Assembly (NCBI RefSeq): GCF_014763045.1
Contig: NZ_JACTAG010000002.1
Coordinates: 806,001-870,000, forward strand
From: Sulfitobacter aestuariivivens
Lineage (GTDB): Bacteria; Pseudomonadota; Alphaproteobacteria; Rhodobacterales; Rhodobacteraceae
Reading direction: 5' to 3'
Length of the DNA: 64,000 nt
Positions 9,219 through 17,168 of the stretch are shown one piece after another; within the stretch, counting starts at the first letter, position 1; each line of letters starts with the position of its first letter. Below the pieces are notes generated by a model. The model was not told the origin of the DNA, ran no database searches, and saw only the letters and a program-made list of their open reading frames with translations. A program made the position numbers and the translations under genes.

Positions 9219-9731
9219 ATGGCAGACGGGCGCAGCCCCACACACGGCAGCGGCGAAAGCCTGCTTTTCCTGACGGATGAACAATTGCGGCAGGGAATCG
9301 AGGCGATGTTCTTTGCCTATCGTGGCTTCACGGCTGATCCGGACCGCATTCTGGCGGATATGGCCTATGGCCGTGCGCACCACCGCGCGATCCATTTCAT
9401 CAACCGCGCCCCCGGCACGACGGTGAATAATCTGCTCAACATCCTGGGGGTCACAAAGCAATCGCTGAACCGTGTCTTGCGCACATTGATTTCCGATGGT
9501 CTTGTTCAAAGTCGGGTAGGACACAACGACAAACGCGAACGGCATCTGTTTCTGACCGACGCCGGGCGCGCGCTGGAAACGCAACTGTCCGACGCCCAGC
9601 GGGCGCGCATGCGCGCCGCCTACCGCGCGGCAGGACCAGACGCGGTGGCGGGGTTCCGCAGAGTTTTGGAGGCGATGATGGACCCGGAAATGCAAGCCAG
9701 TTACACCCGCCTCAAGGAGAGTGCTACATGA
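9219..9731 (+). CDS. petP: MarR family transcriptional regulator, PetP-like
   Basis: A 170-residue winged helix-turn-helix regulator. The recognition region is LLNILGVTKQSLNRVLRTLI (about 75-95), followed by the wing VGHNDKRERHLFLTDAGR. GAGG six bases before ATG 9219 supports this start over the one 12 bases upstream. It overlaps petR by ATGA. The pair matches the petP-petR genes known upstream of the cytochrome bc1 operon in Rhodobacter capsulatus, but petABC is absent here. The name rests on this gene pairing and the family match. Confidence 0.75.
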   Translation: MADGRSPTHGSGESLLFLTDEQLRQGIEAMFFAYRGFTADPDRILADMAYGRAHHRAIHFINRAPGTTVNNLLNILGVTKQSLNRVLRTLISDGLVQSRVGHNDKRERHLFLTDAGRALETQLSDAQRARMRAAYRAAGPDAVAGFRRVLEAMMDPEMQASYTRLKESAT

Positions 9732-10429
9732 GCGAAATGGATGCCCATCTGCTGATCGTCGATGACGACGAACGCATCCGCACGCTTTTGCAGAAATTCC
9801 TGATGCGCAACGGGTTTCTGGTGACCGCTGCCCGCGACGCCGCCCACGCGCGGCGCATCCTGTCGGGTCTCGATTTCGATCTGATCGTGCTGGATGTGAT
9901 GATGCCGGGGGAAGACGGGCTATCGCTGACAAGATCCCTGCGTGAAACAATGCAGACCCCGATCCTGCTGCTGACTGCCAAGGGCGAAACGTCGAACCGT
10001 ATCGAAGGGCTTGAGGCGGGTGCGGATGACTATCTGCCCAAACCGTTTGAGCCCAAGGAATTGCTGCTGCGGATCAATGCGATCCTGCGGCGGGTGCCGG
10101 ATACGTCGGCAGAAGATGCCGCGCCCAAGGTGTTGTCGCTGGGCCCCATCCGCTATGACATGGAGCGTGGCGAGATGTGGCAGGGGGATGCACTGGTTCG
10201 GCTAACCGCCACCGAAATCCAGTTGATGAAGATCTTCTCTGCCTGCCCGGGTGAGCCGTTGAGCCGCGCAAAGCTGGTTGAGGAATTGGGTCGGGACCGG
10301 GGGCAGGCGCAGGAACGCGCGGTTGATGTCCAGATCACCCGCCTGCGGCGCAAGATCGAGGATAATCCGAAACAGCCGCGCTATCTGCAAACGGTGCGCG
10401 GTGCGGGCTACATGCTGGCACCTGATTGA
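9728..10429 (+). CDS. petR: OmpR-type response regulator, PetR
   Basis: A 233-residue protein. The receiver domain (1-120) has the acidic pair in VDDDERI, the phosphorylatable aspartate in IVLDVMMPGEDG and the conserved lysine in PKPFEPKELL. The C-terminal winged helix (about 138-230) ends in YLQTVRGAGYML. No histidine kinase is adjacent. In R. capsulatus PetR is needed for cytochrome bc1 expression, so a link to respiratory and photosynthetic electron transport is likely. Translationally coupled to petP by ATGA. Confidence 0.85.
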   Translation: MSEMDAHLLIVDDDERIRTLLQKFLMRNGFLVTAARDAAHARRILSGLDFDLIVLDVMMPGEDGLSLTRSLRETMQTPILLLTAKGETSNRIEGLEAGADDYLPKPFEPKELLLRINAILRRVPDTSAEDAAPKVLSLGPIRYDMERGEMWQGDALVRLTATEIQLMKIFSACPGEPLSRAKLVEELGRDRGQAQERAVDVQITRLRRKIEDNPKQPRYLQTVRGAGYMLAPD

Positions 10430-10439
10430 GCTGTTGATT

Positions 10440-10485
10440 GGGGGCCAGCCCCATAAACCCCCGGGATACTTTGGGCCAGAAGATT
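10440..10485 (+). repeat. Palindromic repeat family, copy 1 (petR-xseB gap)
   Basis: GGGGGCCAGCCCC, a short variable spacer, CCCCCGGGATACTTT, then GCCAGAAGAT. The same modules occur at 41610-41657 and, in part, 45371-45409. The element lies in the 128-base gap between petR and xseB, reading in the direction of transcription. The GGGG/CCCC arms can fold. Confidence 0.75.
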
Positions 10486-10557
10486 GGCAAGCCAGCGTCT
10501 GGCGGGTCTCTTTGTTCCCCGCTATTGTCCCGGAGAACGCGTTTGGAAAGTGCAAAT

Positions 10558-10800
10558 ATGACCGATACCCCCGTGAATGAGATGAGTTTCGAAGTAGCCA
10601 TGGCCGAGCTTGAGCAGGTGTTGGGTCAATTGGAGCGGGGAGATGTGGCGCTGGACGAGAGCATCGCGCTTTATGAACGGGGTGCGGCGCTGAAGGCGCG
10701 GTGCGAGGCCAAGCTGAAAGAGGCCGAGGAAAAGGTTGCCGCCATCACTCTGGATGCTGACGGCAACCCGGTGGGGACAAAGCCTGTCGACGGGGTCTGA
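10558..10800 (+). CDS. xseB: Exodeoxyribonuclease VII small subunit
   Basis: An 80-residue helical protein forming, with XseA, the ExoVII single-strand DNA exonuclease. The family core is clear: SFEVAMAELEQVLGQLERGD, then LDESIALYERGAALKARCEAKLKEAEEKV. I chose MTDTPVNEM because it gives the normal length; upstream in-frame codons run back through the repeat element. It stands directly before ispA and dxs, the standard alphaproteobacterial order. Confidence 0.93.
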   Translation: MTDTPVNEMSFEVAMAELEQVLGQLERGDVALDESIALYERGAALKARCEAKLKEAEEKVAAITLDADGNPVGTKPVDGV

Positions 10801-10808
10801 GCATCAAG

Positions 10809-11675
10809 ATGTTCGACACGCAACTGGCGGCAGCCCAGCGCGATATCGCGGCGCATTTTGAAAAAGTCTTGTCCGGGCTGGATGATGTGCCCGTCACCCG
10901 CGCAATGGCACATGCCACAGATGGCGGCAAACGGTTGCGTGGGTTTCTGGTGCTGGAAAGCGCGCGGTTGCACGGGATCGGCAGCGCGCAGGCGATCTGG
11001 CCCGCCACGGCCATCGAAGCCCTGCACGCCTACAGCCTTGTGCACGATGATCTGCCCTGCATGGATGATGACGATCTGCGACGCGGCGCGCCCACGGTAC
11101 ACGTGAAGTGGGACGAGGCGACCGCCGTGCTGGCAGGCGATGCCCTGCAGTCGCTCGCGTTTGAATTGGCCGCTGACCCCCGCATTGGCGGTGCCGACGT
11201 GCGGGCAACGCTGGTAACGACACTGGCACAGGCCGCAGGGGCGCAGGGCATGGTCCTTGGTCAGGCTTTGGACATCGCGGCGGAGACAGCCGACGCCCCG
11301 CTTACCCTTGAGGAAATCACGACCCTGCAACAAGGCAAGACCGGCGCGCTGATTGCCTGGTCCGCGATGGCAGGGGCCCGCATGGCAGGGGCCGACGTGG
11401 CCCCTCTTGCGGCCTATGCCACTGCCATTGGCCTTGCCTTTCAAATCGCGGATGACATTCTGGATGTCGAGGGCGATGCCGCCACGGTGGGCAAAGCCAC
11501 AGGCAAGGACATTGCAGCAGGCAAGGCCACCTTTGTTTCTATTCTGGGCCTTGATGGGGCCAAAAGTCGCGCCAAGGCGCTGGTGGAATCAGCCTGCGAC
11601 GCCCTATCTATATATCAGGGCAAGGCGGATACCTTGCGAGAGACAGCCCGCTTCGTTATTGCCCGCAAGACCTGA
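10809..11675 (+). CDS. ispA: Polyprenyl (geranyl/farnesyl) diphosphate synthase
   Basis: A 288-residue trans-prenyltransferase condensing isopentenyl and allylic diphosphates. The first aspartate-rich motif is in HDDLPCMDDDDLRRG near residue 80 and the second in QIADDILDVEGD near residue 215. The large-subunit FPP-synthase type is indicated by the two residues inserted in the first motif. It lies eight bases after xseB and 21 before dxs, in one operon. Its product feeds quinone tails and, via GGPP, carotenoid and bacteriochlorophyll side chains. Confidence 0.93.
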   Translation: MFDTQLAAAQRDIAAHFEKVLSGLDDVPVTRAMAHATDGGKRLRGFLVLESARLHGIGSAQAIWPATAIEALHAYSLVHDDLPCMDDDDLRRGAPTVHVKWDEATAVLAGDALQSLAFELAADPRIGGADVRATLVTTLAQAAGAQGMVLGQALDIAAETADAPLTLEEITTLQQGKTGALIAWSAMAGARMAGADVAPLAAYATAIGLAFQIADDILDVEGDAATVGKATGKDIAAGKATFVSILGLDGAKSRAKALVESACDALSIYQGKADTLRETARFVIARKT

Positions 11676-11696
11676 AACTGCCGCCAGGAGGCAGAA

Positions 11697-13625
11697 ATGA
11701 CCCAAACGCCACCGACCCCCCTGCTGGATCAGGTAGACCGGCCCGCCGATCTGAAGCGTTTTACGGACGCACAATTGTCCGAGATCGCGCGCGAAGTCCG
11801 GGCCGAGACAATCTCGGCGGTCTCTGTCACCGGCGGCCATCTGGGCGCGGGTCTGGGTGTTGTTGAACTGACTGTCGCGTTGCATGCCGTTTTCGACACC
11901 CCGCGCGACAAGCTGATCTGGGATGTGGGCCATCAGTGCTACCCGCACAAGATCCTGACCGAACGCCGTGACCGCATTCGCACCTTGCGGATGAAAGACG
12001 GGTTGAGCGGGTTCACCAAGCGCAGCGAAAGCGCCTATGACCCCTTCGGGGCTGCGCATTCCTCTACCTCGATTTCGGCCGCTCTTGGCTTTGCCGTGGC
12101 GCGCGACCTTGGTGGCAACACGCCCGAGGGGCTGGGTGACGCCATCGCGGTGATTGGCGACGGATCAATGTCGGCCGGCATGGCGTATGAGGCGATGAAC
12201 AACGCCGGTCACCTTGGCAAGCGCCTGATCGTGATCCTGAATGACAATGAAATGAGCATCGCGCCCCCGGTCGGCGCGATGTCTTCCTACCTCAGCCGCC
12301 TTTACGCCGAAGAGCCGTTCCAGGACCTCAAAGCCGCTGCCAAGGGTGCTGTCAGCCTGCTGCCTGAACCTTTCCGCGAAGGCGCCAAGCGTGCCAAGGA
12401 CATGCTGAAAGGCATGGCCGTCGGTGGGACGCTTTTTGAACAGCTTGGCTTTTCCTACCTCGGCCCCATTGATGGCCATGACATGAACCAACTGCTGCCG
12501 GTCCTGCGCACCGTCAAGCAACGCGCAACTGGCCCGATCCTGATTCACGTGCTGACAAAAAAGGGCAAGGGGTACGGACCTGCAGAGAATGCCCGCGACA
12601 AGGGGCACGGGGTGTCCAAGTTCGACGTCGTGACGGGCGAGCAGAAAAAGACACCCTCGAACGCGCCCAGCTACACCAAAGTATTTGCTGAAAGCCTGCT
12701 GCAGGAAGCTGCACAAGACGACAAGATCTGCGCCGTCACCGCCGCGATGCCCGATGGCACCGGTCTGAACCTTTTTGCCGAACGCTATCCGTCGCGGTGT
12801 TTTGATGTTGGCATTGCCGAGCAACACGGCGTGACCTTCTCTGCGGCCCTGGCCGCGGGTGGTATGAGGCCGTTCTGCGCGATTTATTCGACCTTCCTGC
12901 AGCGCGGCTATGACCAAGTGGTGCATGATGTGGCCCTGCAACGGCTGCCTGTGCGCTTTGCCATCGACCGCGCCGGTCTGGTGGGTGCAGATGGCGCGAC
13001 ACACGCAGGTGCCTTCGATGTCGGATATCTTGCCAACCTGCCGGGATTTGTCGTGATGGCCGCCGCCGATGAGGCAGAGTTGCGGCACATGGTGGCGACC
13101 GCCGCGGCCCATGATGACGGGCCCATCGCATTCCGCTTTCCACGCGGCGAAGGCACTGGCGTAGACATGCCTGAACGGGGCGAACCCATTGAGATCGGCA
13201 AGGGTCGGATCATCCGCAAGGGTGCACGGGTTGCCCTGCTTTCTTTTGGCACGCGCCTGTCAGAAGTGGAAAAAGCCGCCGAGGCGCTTGCCGCAAAAGG
13301 GATCACGCCGACGATAGCCGATGCCCGCTTTGCCAAGCCGCTTGACCGGGACATGATCCTGTCATTGGCCGCTGATCACGAAGCACTGATCACCATTGAA
13401 GAAGGCGCTGTGGGCGGCTTTGGCTCGCATGTCGCACAATTGCTGGCCGATGAAGGCGTCTTTGACGACGGGCTCAAATTCCGCTCCATGGTCCTGCCAG
13501 ACACCTTCATTGATCAGGCCAGCCCAGCAGACATGTACGCGGTGGCAGGCATGAACGCCGAGCATATCGAGGCCAAGGTCCTGGACGTTCTCGGCGTGGC
13601 AAGCATCGGCGCACAACGGGCGTAG
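11697..13625 (+). CDS. dxs: 1-Deoxy-D-xylulose-5-phosphate synthase, copy 1
   Basis: A 642-residue thiamine-diphosphate enzyme joining pyruvate and glyceraldehyde 3-phosphate in the first step of the MEP pathway. Visible are [19 protein letters not shown] near residue 43, the ThDP site [18 protein letters not shown] near residue 151, and the transketolase-like middle domain with [15 protein letters not shown]. This is the housekeeping copy in the xseB-ispA-dxs operon; a second full copy lies at 56000-57928. Confidence 0.96.
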   Translation: MTQTPPTPLLDQVDRPADLKRFTDAQLSEIAREVRAETISAVSVTGGHLGAGLGVVELTVALHAVFDTPRDKLIWDVGHQCYPHKILTERRDRIRTLRMKDGLSGFTKRSESAYDPFGAAHSSTSISAALGFAVARDLGGNTPEGLGDAIAVIGDGSMSAGMAYEAMNNAGHLGKRLIVILNDNEMSIAPPVGAMSSYLSRLYAEEPFQDLKAAAKGAVSLLPEPFREGAKRAKDMLKGMAVGGTLFEQLGFSYLGPIDGHDMNQLLPVLRTVKQRATGPILIHVLTKKGKGYGPAENARDKGHGVSKFDVVTGEQKKTPSNAPSYTKVFAESLLQEAAQDDKICAVTAAMPDGTGLNLFAERYPSRCFDVGIAEQHGVTFSAALAAGGMRPFCAIYSTFLQRGYDQVVHDVALQRLPVRFAIDRAGLVGADGATHAGAFDVGYLANLPGFVVMAAADEAELRHMVATAAAHDDGPIAFRFPRGEGTGVDMPERGEPIEIGKGRIIRKGARVALLSFGTRLSEVEKAAEALAAKGITPTIADARFAKPLDRDMILSLAADHEALITIEEGAVGGFGSHVAQLLADEGVFDDGLKFRSMVLPDTFIDQASPADMYAVAGMNAEHIEAKVLDVLGVASIGAQRA

Positions 13626-13648
13626 GGTGGGCAACCTGCCCGCCTGAC

Positions 13649-14431
13649 TTACCTCTTCTGCGCCGCCAAAAGTTTCTCCAACTGCTTTTCAATCACTGCC
13701 AATCGGTCTTTTACATCATCCCGGTACGCCCCCGTTTCGGCATCCGCCTCTTCGTGATGCGCGTCTTGCATTGAGTTCACGATCAGACCGACAAGCAGGT
13801 TCACCACCGCAAAGGTCGTGACCATGATAAAGGGCACAAAGAACATCCACGCCAGCGGATACACTTCCATCACGGGCCGCACGATCCCCATCGACCAGCT
13901 TTCCAGCGTCATGATCTGAAAAAGCGAGTAGGCACTCAGCGGAAGAGATCCGAACCAGTCGGGAAAATCAGCTCCAAACAGTTTGGTCGCAATCACCGCC
14001 CCGATGTAGAAAATCAACGACATCAGCAGAAACACCGATCCCATACCGGGCAAAGCGGTGATCAGACCCTCGACCACCCGGCGCAGACTGGGGGCACCGC
14101 TGATCAAACGCAGTACGCGCAAGACACGCAACGCCCGCAGGGCGCTGAACCCTTCGGCAGCTGGTGCCAGCGAGATGGCCACGATGACAAAATCGAAGAT
14201 ATTCCAGCCGTTTCGAAAAAACCGAAACCGGTAGGCGATTAACTTGGCCACCAGCTCAACAACAAAAATAGCCAGACATACCGTATCCAGAAACAGGATC
14301 AGGTCGCCGGCACGCGCCATGATTGGCTGGGACGTTTCCATGCCCAACAAAATGGCATTGAAAATAATGACCCCCATGATGGCGCGGGTCACATTCGGGT
14401 TTTCAAGAAACGCCTGAAGTCGTTGTTGCAC
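13649..14431 (-). CDS. Bacterial voltage-gated sodium channel (NaChBac/NavAb type)
   Basis: A 260-residue six-helix channel subunit expected to assemble as a tetramer in the inner membrane. Four arginines spaced by three (R99, R102, R105, R108) form the S4 voltage sensor. The pore signature TLESWSM at 175-181 matches the sodium-selective NavAb filter. The C-terminus after S6 (about 235-258) is an amphipathic helix typical of the tetramerising coiled coil. In marine bacteria such channels are linked to sodium-based motility or pH homeostasis. It converges on dxs. Confidence 0.88.
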   Translation of the reverse strand: MQQRLQAFLENPNVTRAIMGVIIFNAILLGMETSQPIMARAGDLILFLDTVCLAIFVVELVAKLIAYRFRFFRNGWNIFDFVIVAISLAPAAEGFSALRALRVLRVLRLISGAPSLRRVVEGLITALPGMGSVFLLMSLIFYIGAVIATKLFGADFPDWFGSLPLSAYSLFQIMTLESWSMGIVRPVMEVYPLAWMFFVPFIMVTTFAVVNLLVGLIVNSMQDAHHEEADAETGAYRDDVKDRLAVIEKQLEKLLAAQKR

Positions 14432-14496
14432 GTTGCGGCCCTTTGCAGCTGAAGTTGCGCCTTATATGGCGGGGCGCCTGTCGGCCCACAAGATCC

Positions 14497-15084
14497 CTAT
14501 CCCCAAACGGATGCGCCGATCAGGATCAGGAAACAAATCATCATATAGCCGACCAGCACATAAAGGCCGTCTCGGGTAAAAAGCCCGAATGCGAATAGTC
14601 CGACAATCGACGCGCCAAATGTAGTTACCAATGGCACCAATTCCAGCAGAGGCCAGCCCAATGGAATAAGCGCGCACATCAAAAGCGTGAGATATCGTCC
14701 CGGCCCCTTTACCAAGATCTGGAGCCGTTTGTGAGCGTGCCGGTCAAAAAACGTGGACGGGCGGCGCAGCCAGGAAACCGCCCACCGCAATCGACGTGCC
14801 GACATAGACCGTTGCAGCAGAACTTGCGGCAACCAAACCCGCCGACGCCCCAATAGCGCCTGCGCGCTTAGCAAGACGATGATCGCCGCCGAAATGGTGG
14901 GCATGCCGGGAATGCCGGAAAGCGGTGTGATCATCAGCACCGACACCAGCAGGATGAATGGCGTGATCGACCTGTCGCCAAATTCTTCAACCACATCCTC
15001 AACCGAGACAACATCGCCGTCGGCAGCTGCGTCCATCCCGTCAAGCAGATGGTTCAGCGTTTGCGCACTGTTATCCTGCGGCAT
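14497..15084 (-). CDS. exoD: ExoD family exopolysaccharide synthesis protein
   Basis: A 195-residue integral membrane protein of the ExoD family. The N-terminal half has EEFGDRSITPFILLVSVLMITPLSGIPG (split by hydrophobic runs) and the SAAIIVLLSAQ segment; several further hydrophobic helices fill the C-terminal half. Its role in exopolysaccharide output is known genetically in rhizobia, but the biochemistry is unclear. It follows the epimerase-like gene by nine bases. Confidence 0.82.
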   Translation of the reverse strand: MPQDNSAQTLNHLLDGMDAAADGDVVSVEDVVEEFGDRSITPFILLVSVLMITPLSGIPGMPTISAAIIVLLSAQALLGRRRVWLPQVLLQRSMSARRLRWAVSWLRRPSTFFDRHAHKRLQILVKGPGRYLTLLMCALIPLGWPLLELVPLVTTFGASIVGLFAFGLFTRDGLYVLVGYMMICFLILIGASVWG

Positions 15085-15093
15085 CGGTCGTGT

Positions 15094-15951
15094 TCACGCT
15101 TCTTCAAGGGCCAGCAAAGCCGCCAAGCCGCTGCGATAATCCGGATAGGCCGGTCGCCACCCCAGTGCCTCCTTGGCATGCGCGTTGCTGACCTTCTTGC
15201 TTTCGGCATAAAAACTCCGCGCCATCGGTGACATGTCTGCGTCCTCAAAGGCAATCGCGGGCGGCAGTGGCAATCCAAGCAGCTCCGCTGCATGTCCGAT
15301 AACGTCTTGCGGGGGCGCAGGGTCATCGTCACATAGATTATAGACCGCACCGGGATCAGGCTGATCTAAAGACAGGACCAGAGCCTGAGCAATATCCTCT
15401 ACGTGGATGCGACTGAACACCTGCCCTTCTTTGATAATGCGGCGTGCCGTACCTTTGCGGACCTTCGCAAACGGCCCCCGGCCCGGGCCGTATATCCCGG
15501 CGAGCCGAAAGATATGCAAAGGCAGATCAGGGATCGCTTGCCATCCCGCTTCGGCCTTCACACGCGCCTGGCCACGCTTTGTGGCCGGTGTCAGCGCGGT
15601 CCGCTCATCCACCCATTCCCCGGCATGATCGCCGTAAACGCCTGTGGTTGAAAGATATCCGACCCATCGCATCCCTGCGGCGGCCGCTGCAAAATCGTCG
15701 CGCAATGCTGCAAGAACCGGATCACCCTCGGGCCCCGGGCCCGCCGAAATCAGGATATTTGAAAACTTGGGTAAAAGCGCAGAAACGTCCGAACCCGGCC
15801 AGATCAGCGGCTCAACGCCTGTGCGGGCAATGGCCTCTGCCTTGTCAGGACTGCGCGTGGTGCCGACGATCCGCCATCCTTGGGGGATCAGGACCTTGGC
15901 CAGCGCCTGCGCGCTAAAACCATGGCCGAAGGATAGCAGTGTCTTTTCCAT
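15094..15951 (-). CDS. NAD(P)-binding epimerase-like protein (SDR)
   Basis: A 285-residue extended or atypical SDR similar to the YeeZ group. The N-terminus LLSFGHGFSAQALAKVL holds a glycine-rich cofactor loop with GHGFSA in place of GxxGxxG. The active-site region reads STTGVYGDH, but the usual YxxxK is not obvious, so catalysis may differ. GIYGPGRGPF and the substrate-side C-terminus are typical. It probably shares a transcript with exoD. The substrate is unknown. Confidence 0.75.
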   Translation of the reverse strand: MEKTLLSFGHGFSAQALAKVLIPQGWRIVGTTRSPDKAEAIARTGVEPLIWPGSDVSALLPKFSNILISAGPGPEGDPVLAALRDDFAAAAAGMRWVGYLSTTGVYGDHAGEWVDERTALTPATKRGQARVKAEAGWQAIPDLPLHIFRLAGIYGPGRGPFAKVRKGTARRIIKEGQVFSRIHVEDIAQALVLSLDQPDPGAVYNLCDDDPAPPQDVIGHAAELLGLPLPPAIAFEDADMSPMARSFYAESKKVSNAHAKEALGWRPAYPDYRSGLAALLALEEA

Positions 15952-16017
15952 GGCCCTGATCTATGCCGCAAATCCGGCGAAGCAATGCATATCGGGAAAC
16001 CACCGCACAAAAAGAAA

Positions 16018-16042
16018 CGGGCCACCCCTATAGGGTGGCCCG
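16018..16042 (-). terminator. Rho-independent terminator of the small exported-protein gene
   Basis: CGGGCCACCC (16018-16027) pairs with GGGTGGCCCG (16033-16042) around CTATA. On the minus strand a U-rich run (UUUCUUUUUG) follows immediately. It lies 30 bases past the stop of the 76-residue gene, marking the end of the yjb-type transcript. Confidence 0.85.
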
Positions 16043-16071
16043 CTTGTCACGCCAAAAGGCAGTGACGAAAT

Positions 16072-16302
16072 TTAGTCTTCTTCACCAGTTGTGGTGACAA
16101 CATCGTCGTCATCGTCGTTCGCGATCAGCGCGAGGCCAACAACGGCTGCACCGATTGCCAGCGGAACGCCCAGACCAGCGGAGGAAGGTGCAACGGGCAG
16201 GATTTCGATTGTGTCGTCCGCAGGGGGAGGAACAGGTGTGCCAGCGATAGAAGCTGTTGCCATGCCTGCAACCAGAGCTGCGATGGAGATGATCTTTGTC
16301 AT
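16072..16302 (-). CDS. Small exported protein with acidic tail, YjbE/GfcA-like position
   Basis: A 76-residue protein. A signal peptide (KIISIAALVAGMATASIAG) is followed by a proline-rich spacer, a hydrophobic segment LGVPLAIGAAVVGLALIA, and a very acidic tail (five aspartates, ending TTTGEED). It lies downstream of yjbF and yjbH homologues; E. coli yjbEFGH and gfcABCD operons also carry a small exported protein. I infer a role in the same surface-polysaccharide process, not homology. A strong terminator follows. Confidence 0.65.
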   Translation of the reverse strand: MTKIISIAALVAGMATASIAGTPVPPPADDTIEILPVAPSSAGLGVPLAIGAAVVGLALIANDDDDDVVTTTGEED

Positions 16303-16457
16303 AGTAGTCGTCCTTTAGATTGAAGGCTGCGCATTAGCCGAATGTCTTCCCGTTCTTAATATGCGCTGTCGATTGTAATATCAACTCGAGTTTTTAAGGA
16401 AAGTTTCGTCCCAGCGCCAATCCGCCCGCAAAAGTGGCATAATTGTCGATATGGAAA

Positions 16458-17168
16458 CTAGTTCTTGAGCAAAATTAGCTCAAAGTGTCCTGAGAACGGT
16501 CCCGCCCACTGTTTTGATCGCCGCACAAGGCCGCTACCGGGCTGCACCCAGTACTCGTTGGTGATTCGAACTTTGTCCCCCGCACCCCCGATGCAGGATT
16601 CACGCAGGTACGTGGTGTTAAACGACAAATTTGCGATCTGCGTGTCTTGACGGCCCATATTTTCGACGTTGCACCGCAGAACAAGCTCGGTCTGTTCATA
16701 GGTACCGGGGCTCAGGAAATAGCGCCGCTCGCCACCACCGGCGCGCGCGCCGCTAACAGCCAATACTGTTGGCGTTGCATCGGACGAAACAATATCGCCA
16801 CCAATACCGCGCGTGCCAACCAGCACGCCATTGCGCAAAAAGACCTGCGCCTTGTCAGAGGCCAGCCAAACAACGACCTCACCAGGCGTATTGTCATTAC
16901 GCACAGCCCGGCGTCTCAGGAAATCAGTGCCGCCGCGCTCCAACAGGTTTACCTGCATGACGGGAATGTTGGTCTTGGCAAGCTGCGCAGGTGTAACGGT
17001 GATGAACTCTGGTTGCCCGCCGCTGGCCCGCCGCGCCTTGATCGTAGTCAAAAGCTGCGATGTGGCAGCGCCAAGAATGTTGCCACCTTCGGGCATATTC
17101 CCGCTGCAACCGCTCAGAGCCACCACTACCCCCAGGGCCAGCGCCGCCAACTTCGTCTTGATGATCAT
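16458..17168 (-). CDS. yjbF: YjbF/GfcB family lipoprotein
   Basis: A 236-residue lipoprotein. The signal peptide ends in a lipobox with the acylated cysteine in VALSGCSG (near residue 21). The body is beta-rich and contains YFLSPGTYEQTELVLRCNVE and the C-terminal NEYWVQPGSGLVRRSKQW typical of the YjbF family, which acts in group 4 capsule-type polysaccharide secretion. It overlaps yjbH by ATGA, so the two are translationally coupled. Confidence 0.85.
   Translation of the reverse strand: MIIKTKLAALALGVVVALSGCSGNMPEGGNILGAATSQLLTTIKARRASGGQPEFITVTPAQLAKTNIPVMQVNLLERGGTDFLRRRAVRNDNTPGEVVVWLASDKAQVFLRNGVLVGTRGIGGDIVSSDATPTVLAVSGARAGGGERRYFLSPGTYEQTELVLRCNVENMGRQDTQIANLSFNTTYLRESCIGGAGDKVRITNEYWVQPGSGLVRRSKQWAGPFSGHFELILLKN

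Noticed and set aside
13625-13645. Seven-bp stem GGTGGGC/GCCCGCC after dxs as a terminator
   Set aside because: Includes a G-T pair and has no convincing T-run, so it was not listed.
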